Below are positions 46,346 through 59,470 of a stretch of 64,000 nt of DNA, one piece after another (positions within the stretch are counted from its first letter, which is position 1; every line of letters begins with the position of its first letter). A program made the translations under genes and the position numbers. The notes under the pieces are model-generated. The model was not told the origin of the DNA. It made no database searches and saw only the letters and a list, made by a program, of their open reading frames with translations. This stretch comes from Verrucomicrobia bacterium SCGC AAA164-E04 (GTDB taxonomy: Bacteria; Verrucomicrobiota; Verrucomicrobiia; Limisphaerales; AAA164-E04), in contig KB911839.1 in assembly GCA_000383715.1 (NCBI GenBank), forward strand, positions 1 to 64,000, given 5' to 3'.

Positions 46346-48130
46346 ATGGACATTCAATCCTGGACTTATCTCATCGTTGGCCTTTCCTTTGCCCTCTACA
46401 TTGGCATTGCTTTTGTGACCCGTGTTCGCAGCACTTCTGGATTTTACGTGGCTGGTCAAGGGGTTCCCGCTATTTTTAACGGCATGGCCACGGGTGCGGA
46501 CTGGATGAGTGCTGCATCCTACATTTCGATGGCTGGGATTATTTCATTCACTGGATTTACGGGTTCTGTTTATCTCATTGGATGGACGGGGGGGTATGTC
46601 TTATTGGCTTTGTTGCTGGCTCCCTACCTTCGGAAATTCGGCAAATACACTGTCCCGGACTTTGTGGGGGATCGTTATTACTCTGATGTAGCCCGCGTGG
46701 TCGCGGTCATGTGCGCGGTTTTTGTTTCATTCACCTACGTGGCTGGCCAGATGCGGGGCGTGGGAGTGGTGTTTTCAAGGTTTCTTGAAGTGGACATCAA
46801 TACAGGGGTGATCATTGGTATGATACTCGTCTTTATTTATGCAACACTGGGGGGCATGAAGGGGATCACATACACGCAGGTTGCGCAATATGTGGTTCTG
46901 ATCATTGCATACCTGATTCCTGCCATTGCGATCTCACATGTCATGACCGGGCATTGGATTCCGCAGATTGGCTTCGGAGCCAAGGTGGTTGGTGGAGAAA
47001 ATGCCGGGGTGTATTTACTGGAGGCGATTGATCAAATTCATCGAGATCTGGGTTTTCCTGAATACACCGGGACCTTCATCCCTGGTCACAAGTCCATGAT
47101 CGATATGTTTTGCGTCACGCTGGCCCTGATGGTTGGAACGGCTGGCCTGCCTCATGTGATCATTCGTTTTTACACGGTCAAAAATGTGCATGCCGCCCGC
47201 TGGAGCGCTTTCTGGGCGCTGTTATTTATCGGGATCCTTTACACTACAGCTCCCGCGATCGCCACATTTGCAAGAGTCAATTTAATCCAAACTTTGCATG
47301 AAAAATCCTACGAACAGCGACCGGAATGGTATAAGAGCTGGGAGCAAACCGACTTGATTGCGTGGGTGGATAAAAATGGTGATGGCATCATTCAATACGC
47401 AAGCGGACCTGCTTTTGCAGGAAAACCCGATTTTCAGGAAAAGGAAGATGGATCCTATGTCTTGGGAGCTGCGCAGCAACCGCTCTTAAACAACAAAGCG
47501 TCTGATGGACCTAATGAGTTGTATGTTGATCGAGATATCATGGTCCTTGCCAACCCGGAAATCGCGCAATTGCCCGCATGGGTCGTGGCATTGGTTGCTG
47601 CCGGTGGGTTGGCTGCGGCGCTTTCCACTGCGGCCGGATTGTTGCTGGTCATTTCCTCTTCGATGTCACACGATTTGGGTAAATCCATCATCAAACCCAA
47701 TATGAGCGAAAAGGAGGAACTGCGCTGGGCGCGAACGGCCGCGGGAGGGGCGGTTATTCTGGCTGGGTATTTTGGAATCAATCCTCCTGGTTTTGTAGCG
47801 CAGGTCGTTGCTTTTGCATTTGGTCTTGCGGCAAGTAGTTTCTTTCCTGTGATCATTCTTGGGATTTTCAGTAAGAGGACGACAAAAGAAGGTGCTATTT
47901 CGGGCATGCTTTCTGGGATTGGTTTTACCGCTATTTATATCTATTACTTCAAGTTCTACAACCCGGGAGCTGGTCCGGATCAATGGTGGTTTGGCATCAG
48001 TCCAGAGGGCATTGGATCGCTTGGAATGGTGATTAATTTTGTGGTTACCATGACCGTCACGGCGTTTACACCTGCGCCACCCGCTGAAGTTCAGGAACAA
48101 GTCGAAAATCTAAGGTATCCCAGCTTGTAG
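46346..48130 (+). CDS. Sodium:solute symporter, VC_2705/ActP-like
   Basis: The 594-residue LeuT-fold transporter has about 13-14 helices. FYVAGQGVPAIFNGMATGADWMSAASYISMAG and KYTVPDFVGDRYYS are typical of the acetate/pyruvate permease (ActP-like) branch. A soluble loop in the middle contains an EF-hand-like DKNGDGIIQY, also found in VC_2705 relatives. Likely substrates are short monocarboxylates such as acetate, lactate or pyruvate taken up with sodium. It follows DUF4212, its usual partner. The C-terminal PAEVQEQVENLRYP tail is common in the family. Confidence 0.92.
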   Translation: MDIQSWTYLIVGLSFALYIGIAFVTRVRSTSGFYVAGQGVPAIFNGMATGADWMSAASYISMAGIISFTGFTGSVYLIGWTGGYVLLALLLAPYLRKFGKYTVPDFVGDRYYSDVARVVAVMCAVFVSFTYVAGQMRGVGVVFSRFLEVDINTGVIIGMILVFIYATLGGMKGITYTQVAQYVVLIIAYLIPAIAISHVMTGHWIPQIGFGAKVVGGENAGVYLLEAIDQIHRDLGFPEYTGTFIPGHKSMIDMFCVTLALMVGTAGLPHVIIRFYTVKNVHAARWSAFWALLFIGILYTTAPAIATFARVNLIQTLHEKSYEQRPEWYKSWEQTDLIAWVDKNGDGIIQYASGPAFAGKPDFQEKEDGSYVLGAAQQPLLNNKASDGPNELYVDRDIMVLANPEIAQLPAWVVALVAAGGLAAALSTAAGLLLVISSSMSHDLGKSIIKPNMSEKEELRWARTAAGGAVILAGYFGINPPGFVAQVVAFAFGLAASSFFPVIILGIFSKRTTKEGAISGMLSGIGFTAIYIYYFKFYNPGAGPDQWWFGISPEGIGSLGMVINFVVTMTVTAFTPAPPAEVQEQVENLRYPSL

Positions 48131-48174
48131 TCCGCTACTTTGTCCAATGATTCAAGACCTTCGACCAATTTAAT

Positions 48175-49728
48175 ATGATCGAATCTGACAACTCAACTCG
48201 GCGGCGCCCTGTGCGTTGGTGGCCCTTATGGGTGATTGGTATTCTTGCTGTAGTGGCTCTAGTGTTCGTTTGGGAATTCAGAGATGCGTACAGGCAGGAA
48301 AAGAATATTTTCAGCGCGATCATTTCGATGATAACTCTGGGGCTCATGCTCCTATGGTGGACCTTTTTCTCCAGAATTAAATGGAAGCTTCGCCTGGGGG
48401 GGATCCTGGCTGTGGCTGTCATGGTCGGAATTGGATCGCAGGCTTTCGAGATCATTGGAGTTTCCGGTGATTTGATTCCAATCATTCGCCTCAAATCGGG
48501 AGGAACTCAGAAGGCCAGCGTCGAAAAAGTCGTCGTCGATGCAGACGTCGAATCGCTGCCTCGTGCAGAGCAGGATTTCCTTCAGTTTCTTGGACCCAAC
48601 CGGGATGCGGTTCTTGCTGGCATTTCCCTGACGCAAGAACAGATGCAAACGCCGCCCATGGAGCGATGGCGTCAGCCGATTGGGCAGGGATGGTCGGGCT
48701 TCGTTGTCGAGGGGCCTTTTGCTTACACTCAAGAGCAATCAGAAGATCAAGAGAAAGTGACTTGCTATCAGCTTTCAACAGGCAGCCTGCTTTGGGAATA
48801 CAGTTATCTTGCGGATTATTCATCAGTCATTGCTGGTAATGGTCCACGTGCGACACCCACAATTTCTGGAGACTTTCTTGTCACGATGGGAAGCACTGGA
48901 GTTTTGAATTGTCTCAAGCGTTCTAATGGTGAATTGATTTGGTCACATGACGTGATCGAGGAAGCTCAGGCCAAGATCCCTGAATGGGGATTCAGCCCGT
49001 CACCGTTGGTCATGCAATCACAAGTCATTGTGCCGACGGGAGATGGTGGTGAAAGTGGATTGCGGGTTTATGATTTAGAGACCGGCTCGCTGTTGCGTTC
49101 ATACCCGAAAGTTTCAGCCAGTTACAGCTCCCCGATCCTGGCACAGTGGGGAGATGTCCATCAGTTGCTTTACATGCATCACAGAGGTTTTGCCGGATTC
49201 GCTACTGACAGTGATCAAATGCTTTGGGATATTTCTTGGGGATCTCAGTATCCTGATGTGGCCGTCCCCATTGTATTGCCAGACTCAAGGGTATTCATTT
49301 CCAGTGGGTATGGGATAGGGTGCGCTTTATTGGAGGTGAAAGCCACCGAATCAGGTGATTGGAGTGCGGAGCAAATTTGGAAACAACGGAGCATGAAGGC
49401 CAAGTTTACCAATGTGGTTGCCATGGATGGTTTTGTTTACGGACTTGATGACGGGATGATGGCCTGCATTGATTTGAAGAAAGGACGCCGTCAATGGAAG
49501 GATGGTCGTTATGGTCATGGTCAGATATTTCTTCTGGATAACGCCATCATGATCCTTTCTGAAAAAGGCGATGTCATCTGGATGGAGATCAATCCCGAAG
49601 AACCCAAGGTGATTTCTCAGTGGCATGCTATCGATGGCAAGACCTGGAACCCGCCTTGTCTCGCTTGGCCTTACCTTCTCGTTCGTAATGATCAGGAGGC
49701 AGTTTGCTTTGAGTTTGATGTCAAATAG
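48175..49728 (+). CDS. Membrane-anchored PQQ-like beta-propeller protein
   Basis: The 517-residue protein has two or three N-terminal membrane helices (about residues 14-32 and 45-90) and a C-terminal PQQ-like/BamB-type propeller. Repeat units include VTCYQLSTGSLLWEYSY, LNCLKRSNGELIWSHD, LRVYDLETGSLLRSYP and MACIDLKKGRRQWKDG. The motif FLGPNRDAVLAG is common at the start of propellers in planctomycete-type PQQ proteins. The fold is used for binding rather than catalysis, and no PQQ-enzyme residues could be assigned. It is expected outside the cytoplasmic membrane. It is 44 bases after the symporter and may share its transcript. Confidence 0.8.
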   Translation: MIESDNSTRRRPVRWWPLWVIGILAVVALVFVWEFRDAYRQEKNIFSAIISMITLGLMLLWWTFFSRIKWKLRLGGILAVAVMVGIGSQAFEIIGVSGDLIPIIRLKSGGTQKASVEKVVVDADVESLPRAEQDFLQFLGPNRDAVLAGISLTQEQMQTPPMERWRQPIGQGWSGFVVEGPFAYTQEQSEDQEKVTCYQLSTGSLLWEYSYLADYSSVIAGNGPRATPTISGDFLVTMGSTGVLNCLKRSNGELIWSHDVIEEAQAKIPEWGFSPSPLVMQSQVIVPTGDGGESGLRVYDLETGSLLRSYPKVSASYSSPILAQWGDVHQLLYMHHRGFAGFATDSDQMLWDISWGSQYPDVAVPIVLPDSRVFISSGYGIGCALLEVKATESGDWSAEQIWKQRSMKAKFTNVVAMDGFVYGLDDGMMACIDLKKGRRQWKDGRYGHGQIFLLDNAIMILSEKGDVIWMEINPEEPKVISQWHAIDGKTWNPPCLAWPYLLVRNDQEAVCFEFDVK

Positions 49729-50121
49729 GCACTCTTAAATCGAGCAGGTTTGATTCAAAGTCCTTTTATCAACAACGGGCAAACAACAAACTCAAGCGTC
49801 TCTGACAGCGGGTGATGAGAACCGGCTCGAGCCTTTCTATTGATATCTCCTGCTCGTATCCGTCGAGTTATTCAGCAGCTGAACTTGAATGGGCATGGAG
49901 TTGAAAAAACGGGAGATGCGTTCCATTTCAACAGGATATCATTGGACCGCATTTGACGTATCTGTCGGGAGAACTTCATCTCTTTCGCTGAGTCATGAGG
50001 GCAAGGATAATTCTTAATACTCGCAATATGCCCGTCTTGAACAGTTCTTGATTCCCTTATACCAACTGCGTCAGGATCTTGTGCTCCCGCACATTCTTAA
50101 ACACTTACAGTGTTGAACCTG
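49729..50121. other. Gap before the gyrA terminator
   Basis: About 390 bases between convergent genes without any supportable gene. A small hairpin AACACT-TAC-AGTGTT lies at 50100-50114. No tRNA-like fold, repeat or promoter was recognised. Confidence 0.5.
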
Positions 50122-50158
50122 GAAATAAAAACCCCGCCAAGCAAGAAAGCTCGACGGG
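50122..50158 (-). terminator. Rho-independent terminator of gyrBA
   Basis: Read leftward from 50158, CCCGTCGAGC pairs with GCTTGGCGGG over ten positions (two G-T pairs), with a six-base loop TTTCTT and then GTTTTTATTT. It begins 24 bases past the gyrA stop. Stem, loop and T-tract all fit an intrinsic terminator. Confidence 0.9.
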
Positions 50159-50182
50159 ATTATTGCTTAAATTGAACAAGGT

Positions 50183-52879
50183 TTACTCATCAGAAGACTC
50201 TGTCGGTTCTTGAGTCGTCTCATCGGATCCTTCAGCAGTTGGTTCAGATGGAGTATCATCTCCGGTATCATTACTGCCTTCTTCCTCCGTATCTTCATCT
50301 TCGTTTTCTTCGCTGATGACAGGAGCGATGGCCTGAAGTTTATCTTTTTTACCGGTTTCGACCAGTTTGACGCCCATGGTGTTTCGACCTGTTTCACGAA
50401 CGTCATCCACCTTGATCCGCACCATCTGCCCCCCGACCGTGATCAGCATGATCTCGTCGTGATCATGCACGGTCAGAGCACCCACAATGCCACCTGTTTT
50501 ATCGGTCGTGCGCATGGTGATGATCCCCTTACCACCGCGGGTTTGTTGGCGATACTCTTCAAAAGTGGTGCGTTTACCAATGCCTTTTTCACTGGCTACC
50601 AGCAGGGTGGCACCTTCCTCGATAATGGACAGGCCGACTACTTTGTCATCATTTGCCAGAGAAATGCCTCGTACGCCCGTGGTTACACGTCCCATGGATC
50701 GTGCATCGGTTTCATTGAATCGAATACTTTTACCGTTTCGAGTGATCAAGATAACATTGTTTTCGCCGGTCGTGAGTTTGACTTCAATCAGGCGATCTTC
50801 TTCCAAAATCTTGATGGCACGAATGCCGCCTTTGCGATGATTTTTGAAAGCGGATAATTCTGTCTTTTTGATCGTTCCATTTTCCGTAGCGAAAAGGAGA
50901 AAGCCAGGTTGCTCCCAGGTGGTATCTTTTTTCTTTTCATCCGAGTGAGATTCAACACGAATAAGGGCCGCAATTTTTTCTTTGGGCTGTAATTCGAGGA
51001 CATTGGCAATGCCTCGTCCCTGGGAGGTTCGACTCATCTCCGGAACTTCATGGACTCGCTCAACGAAGACACGTCCGGTGTTCGTGAAAAACATCAAATA
51101 ATCATGCGTGCTGGCAGTGAACAGGTGTTCTACAAAATCCTTATTTTTGCCCTCAATCACACTTTTGGTTTTGGTCGCCATACCAATCACACCTTTACCT
51201 CCACGTCGCTGGGCACGGTATTCGGTAAGGTTTGTGCGCTTGATGAGGCCATTGTGTGTCAGGGTGATGATCACAGGCTCATTGGCGATCAAGTCTTCAA
51301 TGAGCATGTTGCCGTGGAAAGGAATCAACTCAGAACGTCGTGGAGTGGCATATTTTTCACGCACTCGCTGAAGTTCTTCTTTGATGATTGCAAGCACACG
51401 AACTTCTCTGGCCAGGATATCCATCAAGTCTTGGATGGTTTCAAGGAGTTCACCATACTCCTTCTTGACCTTGTCTGTTTCCATGCCGGTCAACTGGTAG
51501 AGACGAAGCTCCAGAATTGAGTTTACCTGGGCTACACTGAACTCATACCGGCCATTATTCAGTCGTGCATCACCGCGAATGAGGATGCCGAATTGTTCCA
51601 CGGTTTCCCGCGAAAATTCATAGGCTAATAATTTGGTTTTGGCTTCCTCACGATTGGCTGATTCTCGAATGATACGGATGAAGTCGTCCAGATTTGCCAG
51701 AGCGATTAAATAGCCCTCCAGGATCTCCGCCCGCGCCTCAGCTTTTTTCAACTCAAAGCGTGTGCGTCGAAGAATGACCTCACGGCGATGCTCAATATAG
51801 CAATTGATGATCTCCTTGAGATTCAGGATCTTTGGTTTCTGCTGATCAATGGCCAACATGTTGACACTGAAAGTCGTCTCCAGCTGAGTGTGTTTGTAGA
51901 GATTATTGATGACCACCTTGGGGATGGCGTCACGTTTTAACTCGATGACGAGTCGAGTCTTTTCGTCCGATTCATTTCGAAGCGCCGAAATTTCAGTGAT
52001 GATCTTTTCGTTGACCAGCTGCGCAATGCGTTCTTCCAATACCGCCCGGTTCACATTGAATGGAATCTCGGTAATGATGATCTGCTCTTTGCCTGTCTTG
52101 GTTGTTTCTACCTCGACTCGACCTCGAATTCGAAGGCTTCCCCGGCCAGTGGTCAAGTATTGACGGATAGGATCAAGTCCACAGATTTGACAGCCACTCG
52201 GAAAATCCGGGCCTTTGATATGTTCCATTAACCCATCAATGGTGATCGCTGGATTATCGATCTGAGCAGTAATGCCATCGATTACCTCTCCAAGATTATG
52301 AGGAGCGATGTTCGTCGCCATCCCCACCGCGATACCGGTGCCACCATTGACCAATAGATTCGGAAAGGAAGAAGGGAAAACGGTGGGTTCTACAGTGGAA
52401 TCGTCATAGGTAGGGACAAAATCGACAGTGTCCTTTTCCATGTCGTCCATCAGAATGGAACCCAAGTGCGTCATGCGTGCTTCCGTGTAACGCATGGAAG
52501 CAGGCGGATCGCCTTCGACGGATCCAAAATTACCTTGTCCCTCAATCAATGTGTCACGCATCGCCCATGGCTGAGCCATGTGCACCAAAGTCGGGTAAAT
52601 GGCCTGATCCCCGTGGGGATGGTAATTACCCATTGTCTCACCGACAATTTTGGCGCACTTGATGTGCTTTTTTGATGGACCCACACCCAGATCATTCATC
52701 GCATAGAGAATACGACGCTGCGACGGCTTCAGTCCGTCTCGCACGTCCGGCAGGGCGCGCGAGATGATGACTGACATCGAGTAATCCAGAAACGAGTTCT
52801 TGATTTCATCGGCGACGTTGATCTTTTCGATCCATCCGCCTTTGGGTGGTGTGTTTTTTGTGGAATCGGATTCCGCCAT
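50183..52879 (-). CDS. gyrA: DNA gyrase subunit A
   Basis: The 898-residue type II topoisomerase subunit cuts and rejoins DNA. Its catalytic Tyr131 is in SMRYTEARM. The quinolone region reads NYHPHGDQAIYPTLV: positions equivalent to E. coli Ser83 and Asp87 are Gln92 and Pro96. The C-terminal domain has six-bladed propeller repeats (for example TEYRAQRRGGKGVIGM with the GyrA box QRRGGKG). An acidic Glu/Asp/Thr-rich tail (about the last 45 residues) ends the protein. It lies 93 bases after gyrB, same strand, so the tetramer's two subunits are co-transcribed. Confidence 0.97.
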   Translation of the reverse strand: MAESDSTKNTPPKGGWIEKINVADEIKNSFLDYSMSVIISRALPDVRDGLKPSQRRILYAMNDLGVGPSKKHIKCAKIVGETMGNYHPHGDQAIYPTLVHMAQPWAMRDTLIEGQGNFGSVEGDPPASMRYTEARMTHLGSILMDDMEKDTVDFVPTYDDSTVEPTVFPSSFPNLLVNGGTGIAVGMATNIAPHNLGEVIDGITAQIDNPAITIDGLMEHIKGPDFPSGCQICGLDPIRQYLTTGRGSLRIRGRVEVETTKTGKEQIIITEIPFNVNRAVLEERIAQLVNEKIITEISALRNESDEKTRLVIELKRDAIPKVVINNLYKHTQLETTFSVNMLAIDQQKPKILNLKEIINCYIEHRREVILRRTRFELKKAEARAEILEGYLIALANLDDFIRIIRESANREEAKTKLLAYEFSRETVEQFGILIRGDARLNNGRYEFSVAQVNSILELRLYQLTGMETDKVKKEYGELLETIQDLMDILAREVRVLAIIKEELQRVREKYATPRRSELIPFHGNMLIEDLIANEPVIITLTHNGLIKRTNLTEYRAQRRGGKGVIGMATKTKSVIEGKNKDFVEHLFTASTHDYLMFFTNTGRVFVERVHEVPEMSRTSQGRGIANVLELQPKEKIAALIRVESHSDEKKKDTTWEQPGFLLFATENGTIKKTELSAFKNHRKGGIRAIKILEEDRLIEVKLTTGENNVILITRNGKSIRFNETDARSMGRVTTGVRGISLANDDKVVGLSIIEEGATLLVASEKGIGKRTTFEEYRQQTRGGKGIITMRTTDKTGGIVGALTVHDHDEIMLITVGGQMVRIKVDDVRETGRNTMGVKLVETGKKDKLQAIAPVISEENEDEDTEEEGSNDTGDDTPSEPTAEGSDETTQEPTESSDE

Positions 52880-52972
52880 AGGTTGCTATGAATATCTTGG
52901 ATCGGTCCTTACGACCGAGGGGTGGTTAAAATTGGGTGTACTATCGACTGCATTGCCTGTTTGGAGTGCTGA

Positions 52973-55946
<2,974 letters not shown>

Positions 55947-58900
55947 ATGAGTCAATCTTCTAAATCTAAGGCACCGTCCAAATTAAAGGCGGAGGCGTCG
56001 GTTTCATCCAAGATTCCAACCACCCATCCCAGTGGACGTTTTTTTCGAAAGATCGATTGGCAGACCGCTGGCATTACTGCCTTGATGGTATTTGTCGGCT
56101 ATCTCTTTACCATCGCCCCGGATGTCACGCTGGAAGATTCCGGTGAGTTGTCTGTAGGTGCTTTTTACGCCGGTGTTCCACACCCTCCCGGTTACCCTAT
56201 CTGGACGCTTTATTCATGGTTGTTTACCGTTCTGATTCCTGTTTCCAATATCGCCTTCCGTGTTGCTCTATCCTCTGCCGTTGCAGCTGCTGCGGCTTGC
56301 GGTCTCTTGTCGCTCATGGTTTCGCGTGGCAGCAGCATGATCGTTGAGGGGATGGAAGAGCTGAAAGGATTGGATCAAAAGCTTGAAGACTGGGTTTGTC
56401 GTGTCTCGGGCTGGGTTGCGGGAATGTTGTTGGGCTTCAATGGTTTCATGTGGAGTCAGGCGGTCATTGTCGAAGTGTATACCCTGAGCATTCTCTCCTT
56501 GATGGGGGTACTTGTCTGCCTGATGCGCTGGGTTTACATACCTGAGCGGAAGCGCTACCTTTACTGGGCATTTTTCCTGTTTGGTATTTGTTTCAATAAT
56601 CATCAAACATTGATTGTTGCTGCCATGGGGATCGAGGTTGCGATTGCAGCGACCAACTTAAAACTTGGTCGGGATCTCTTCATGATCAACAGCATTGTCT
56701 ACATCCTGGGACTTCTGGCCAAGTGGAATGGCATGGTGACCTCCTTTGATGAAAACTTTGCTCTGTTTGTGATCTATAACGCTGTAGGCATTGCCTCATT
56801 GGGAGCCTTTGCCTGGGCATGGAACAAGACGCAAGCCGTGATGACCGAATGGCGTCCAGTGCTTATTCTGACTTTGGCCTGGTTAGTGGGCGCATCGTTC
56901 TATTTTTACATGCCGATTGCTTCATCAACCAACCCTCCCATGAACTGGGCTTACCCAAGGACTTGGGATGGTTTCATGCATGCGTTCAGTCGGGGGCAGT
57001 ATGAACGCGCCAATCCTACGACTTCGCCTTTCAGGTTCATTCAACAGATGTATCTCTATTTCAAAGGTGCAGCATCTGAATTCTCGCCTGTCATGCTGCT
57101 CACTGGGCTGGTGCCTTTTTACTTTTGGAAACGCATGGCCAAGAGAGAACGGTCCTGGATGACCGGGCTGTTGGCCGTATTCTTCTGTCTGGCAGTTCTT
57201 TTGATGATTCTTTTGAATCCGCCTCCCGACAAACAAAGTCAGGACCTGAATCGAGTGTTCTTTACTTCCTCCCATGTTTTAATCGCCATTTTCATGGGAT
57301 ACGGAGTTGCCCTGATTTCTGTCTTTTTAGCTCGTCATTATGAGCGCTATCGAATGCCAGCTCTGGTTGGGGGCTCTATTGCCGCAGGGTTAGCCTTATA
57401 TGGCAAAGTTGGACTGGAGAGAGTGCATCCACTGGACCACTTTACTGCGCTTTACGGTATTGCTCTAGCCGTGGCTTTTGTTTTGTTTTTTGGGATATCC
57501 AGAACGCGAGCCCCCATGAAGGCTATCCTGGTCATCTTTTTCCTGTCCCCGTTTTACTCTGTAATGAGTCATTGGTGGGTGAATGAAAAACACGGCCACT
57601 TATTTGGCTATTGGTTTGGTCACGACATGTTCAAACCCCCTTATGAGGTCTATCCCGAGATGGCCGAGGGGGCTGTTCTCTTTGGAGGAACCGATCCCGG
57701 TAGATTCAATCCAACCTACATGATTTTTTGCGAGAGTTTTATCCCCGCAAGCAAGAAACCTCGAGATCCAGACTTCGATCGTCGAGACGTTTATATTATC
57801 ACGCAGAATGCTCTGGCTGATAATACCTATCTGGATTACATCCGTGCTCACTATTTCAGGAGTGCTCAGAAAGATTTGCCATTTTTCCAGGAGATGCTTC
57901 GATCCACAAAAGAAAAGGAACTCAATCTCAGCACCAACTGGTTTGCTCGATCTTTTTCTCCGGCTGACAACGCCATGATGGGCCTTGGCTCTTTCGTTGA
58001 GAAAAAACGTAAGGCCAGAGGACTTTACCCAGCGAAGGAAATCTATACGCCTTCAGTAAAAGATTCTGAAAATGCCTATCTTCAATACATGTCTGAAGCG
58101 GCGTTTCGAAAGGCTAACAACCAGCTGAAGCCTGGAGAAATCGTTGAAGAGACTCCTGATGGTAGGATTCTCGTGCAAGGTCAGGCGGCTGTAATGGCGA
58201 TCAATGCCCTGTTGACCAAGGTAATATTTGATGAAAACCCAGATCATGAGTTTTATATCGAAGAGAGCATGCCACTTGAGTGGATGTATCCTCACTTGAG
58301 TCCCTTTGGCATTATCATGAAAATTAATCGCGAGGAAGTGCCTGCGATTACCGAAGAAATGCTCCAGCAAGATCATGAATTCTGGTCCAAATACATGGAT
58401 CGACTGATCGGTAACTGGGTGGACGAAGATACCACGATCGAAGAGGTGGTGAAATTTGCAGAGGACGTGTATCTAAAAGGGGACTTTTCCAACTTTAAAG
58501 GTGATCCCAAATTTGTGCGCGATGACTGGGGGCAAAAAGCCTTTTCAAAACTTCGCAGCGGAATCGCCGGTATTTACGCATGGCGTTTGGGACCTCAATG
58601 CCCTGAGCATTTGCGACCTAAGACCATTGAAGAGGAGCAACGACTACTGGAGGAGGCGGATTTTGCCTTTCGTCAGTCATTGGCTCTCTGCCCTTCAAGT
58701 CCTGAGGCGGTCTTCCGTTATTCCAATCTGCTGGCAATGACTCAAAGGGTGGATGATGCCATCTTGATTACAGAGACCTGTTATAAGTTCGACTACGAGA
58801 ACGAAGGAATTGGCCAGCTGCTGCAGCAGCTTCATCGAATGAAACAAGGCCAGGCGCAACTGGGGCAGATCCAGAATTCCATCCAACAGTTGGAACAAAT

Positions 58901-59339
58901 GTATCTTTCCAACAAAACCAATCTGGATGTTGCCTACAAGTTAATGTCCAACTACGTTCTGACCTTGCGTACCAACGATGCGGTGAGGGTGATGGATGAA
59001 TTGCTTGCGGATCAAAACGCGCCTGCCGAAACCATCCTCACGGTTGCGTCTGCTTACAATGACCTGAAACAATACGAAAGACTCGAGTTGGCATTGATCA
59101 GGCTCGTTGAAGTCATCCCTGAAAATCCTGAAGCCTGGTTTGATTTAGCGGGAACTCAGGCGCTGATGGGGAAAAAAGAACTCGCGCTACAAACACTTTC
59201 GAAAACCATGGAGCTGAGCCGTGCACGTCGCGCAAAGAATCCATCTGCTGTCGATCTCGCAAGAAAAGCAAGGGGGGATCATCGATTCAATGCGTTGAGA
59301 GTTTCACCTGAATTCCAAAGGGTTTTGACCAATCAGTAG
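55947..59339 (+). CDS. DUF2723 membrane protein with TPR-like C-terminus
   Basis: ATG 55947 (AGGA just before) gives 1130 residues; the frame also opens with TTG at 55920. The N-terminal half is polytopic with the DUF2723 hallmark LEDSGELSVGAFYAGVPHPP followed by GYPIWTL, the acidic/His-Pro motif of this GT-C-like family, to which human TMEM260 (a protein O-mannosyltransferase) belongs. About 11 helices follow up to residue 545. The last 300 residues are soluble and contain TPR-like helical repeats (for example ALCPSSPEAVFRYSNLL, NPEAWFDLAGTQALMGKKELAL). A role in glycosylating exported proteins or lipids is inferred from the family. It is monocistronic. Confidence 0.85.
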   Translation: MSQSSKSKAPSKLKAEASVSSKIPTTHPSGRFFRKIDWQTAGITALMVFVGYLFTIAPDVTLEDSGELSVGAFYAGVPHPPGYPIWTLYSWLFTVLIPVSNIAFRVALSSAVAAAAACGLLSLMVSRGSSMIVEGMEELKGLDQKLEDWVCRVSGWVAGMLLGFNGFMWSQAVIVEVYTLSILSLMGVLVCLMRWVYIPERKRYLYWAFFLFGICFNNHQTLIVAAMGIEVAIAATNLKLGRDLFMINSIVYILGLLAKWNGMVTSFDENFALFVIYNAVGIASLGAFAWAWNKTQAVMTEWRPVLILTLAWLVGASFYFYMPIASSTNPPMNWAYPRTWDGFMHAFSRGQYERANPTTSPFRFIQQMYLYFKGAASEFSPVMLLTGLVPFYFWKRMAKRERSWMTGLLAVFFCLAVLLMILLNPPPDKQSQDLNRVFFTSSHVLIAIFMGYGVALISVFLARHYERYRMPALVGGSIAAGLALYGKVGLERVHPLDHFTALYGIALAVAFVLFFGISRTRAPMKAILVIFFLSPFYSVMSHWWVNEKHGHLFGYWFGHDMFKPPYEVYPEMAEGAVLFGGTDPGRFNPTYMIFCESFIPASKKPRDPDFDRRDVYIITQNALADNTYLDYIRAHYFRSAQKDLPFFQEMLRSTKEKELNLSTNWFARSFSPADNAMMGLGSFVEKKRKARGLYPAKEIYTPSVKDSENAYLQYMSEAAFRKANNQLKPGEIVEETPDGRILVQGQAAVMAINALLTKVIFDENPDHEFYIEESMPLEWMYPHLSPFGIIMKINREEVPAITEEMLQQDHEFWSKYMDRLIGNWVDEDTTIEEVVKFAEDVYLKGDFSNFKGDPKFVRDDWGQKAFSKLRSGIAGIYAWRLGPQCPEHLRPKTIEEEQRLLEEADFAFRQSLALCPSSPEAVFRYSNLLAMTQRVDDAILITETCYKFDYENEGIGQLLQQLHRMKQGQAQLGQIQNSIQQLEQMYLSNKTNLDVAYKLMSNYVLTLRTNDAVRVMDELLADQNAPAETILTVASAYNDLKQYERLELALIRLVEVIPENPEAWFDLAGTQALMGKKELALQTLSKTMELSRARRAKNPSAVDLARKARGDHRFNALRVSPEFQRVLTNQ

Positions 59340-59470
59340 TCTCTTGAGCTAGATCGGTTCGTTTCGATCTATGTTGCGTCAATTCGCAAGGGCGGCAGGG
59401 GATGTTTTTTTGAGCTCGCGCCATGGGTAAGACCGACTGAGCTTGCGTTTCGAGACGCCTCGCTGCTGGG

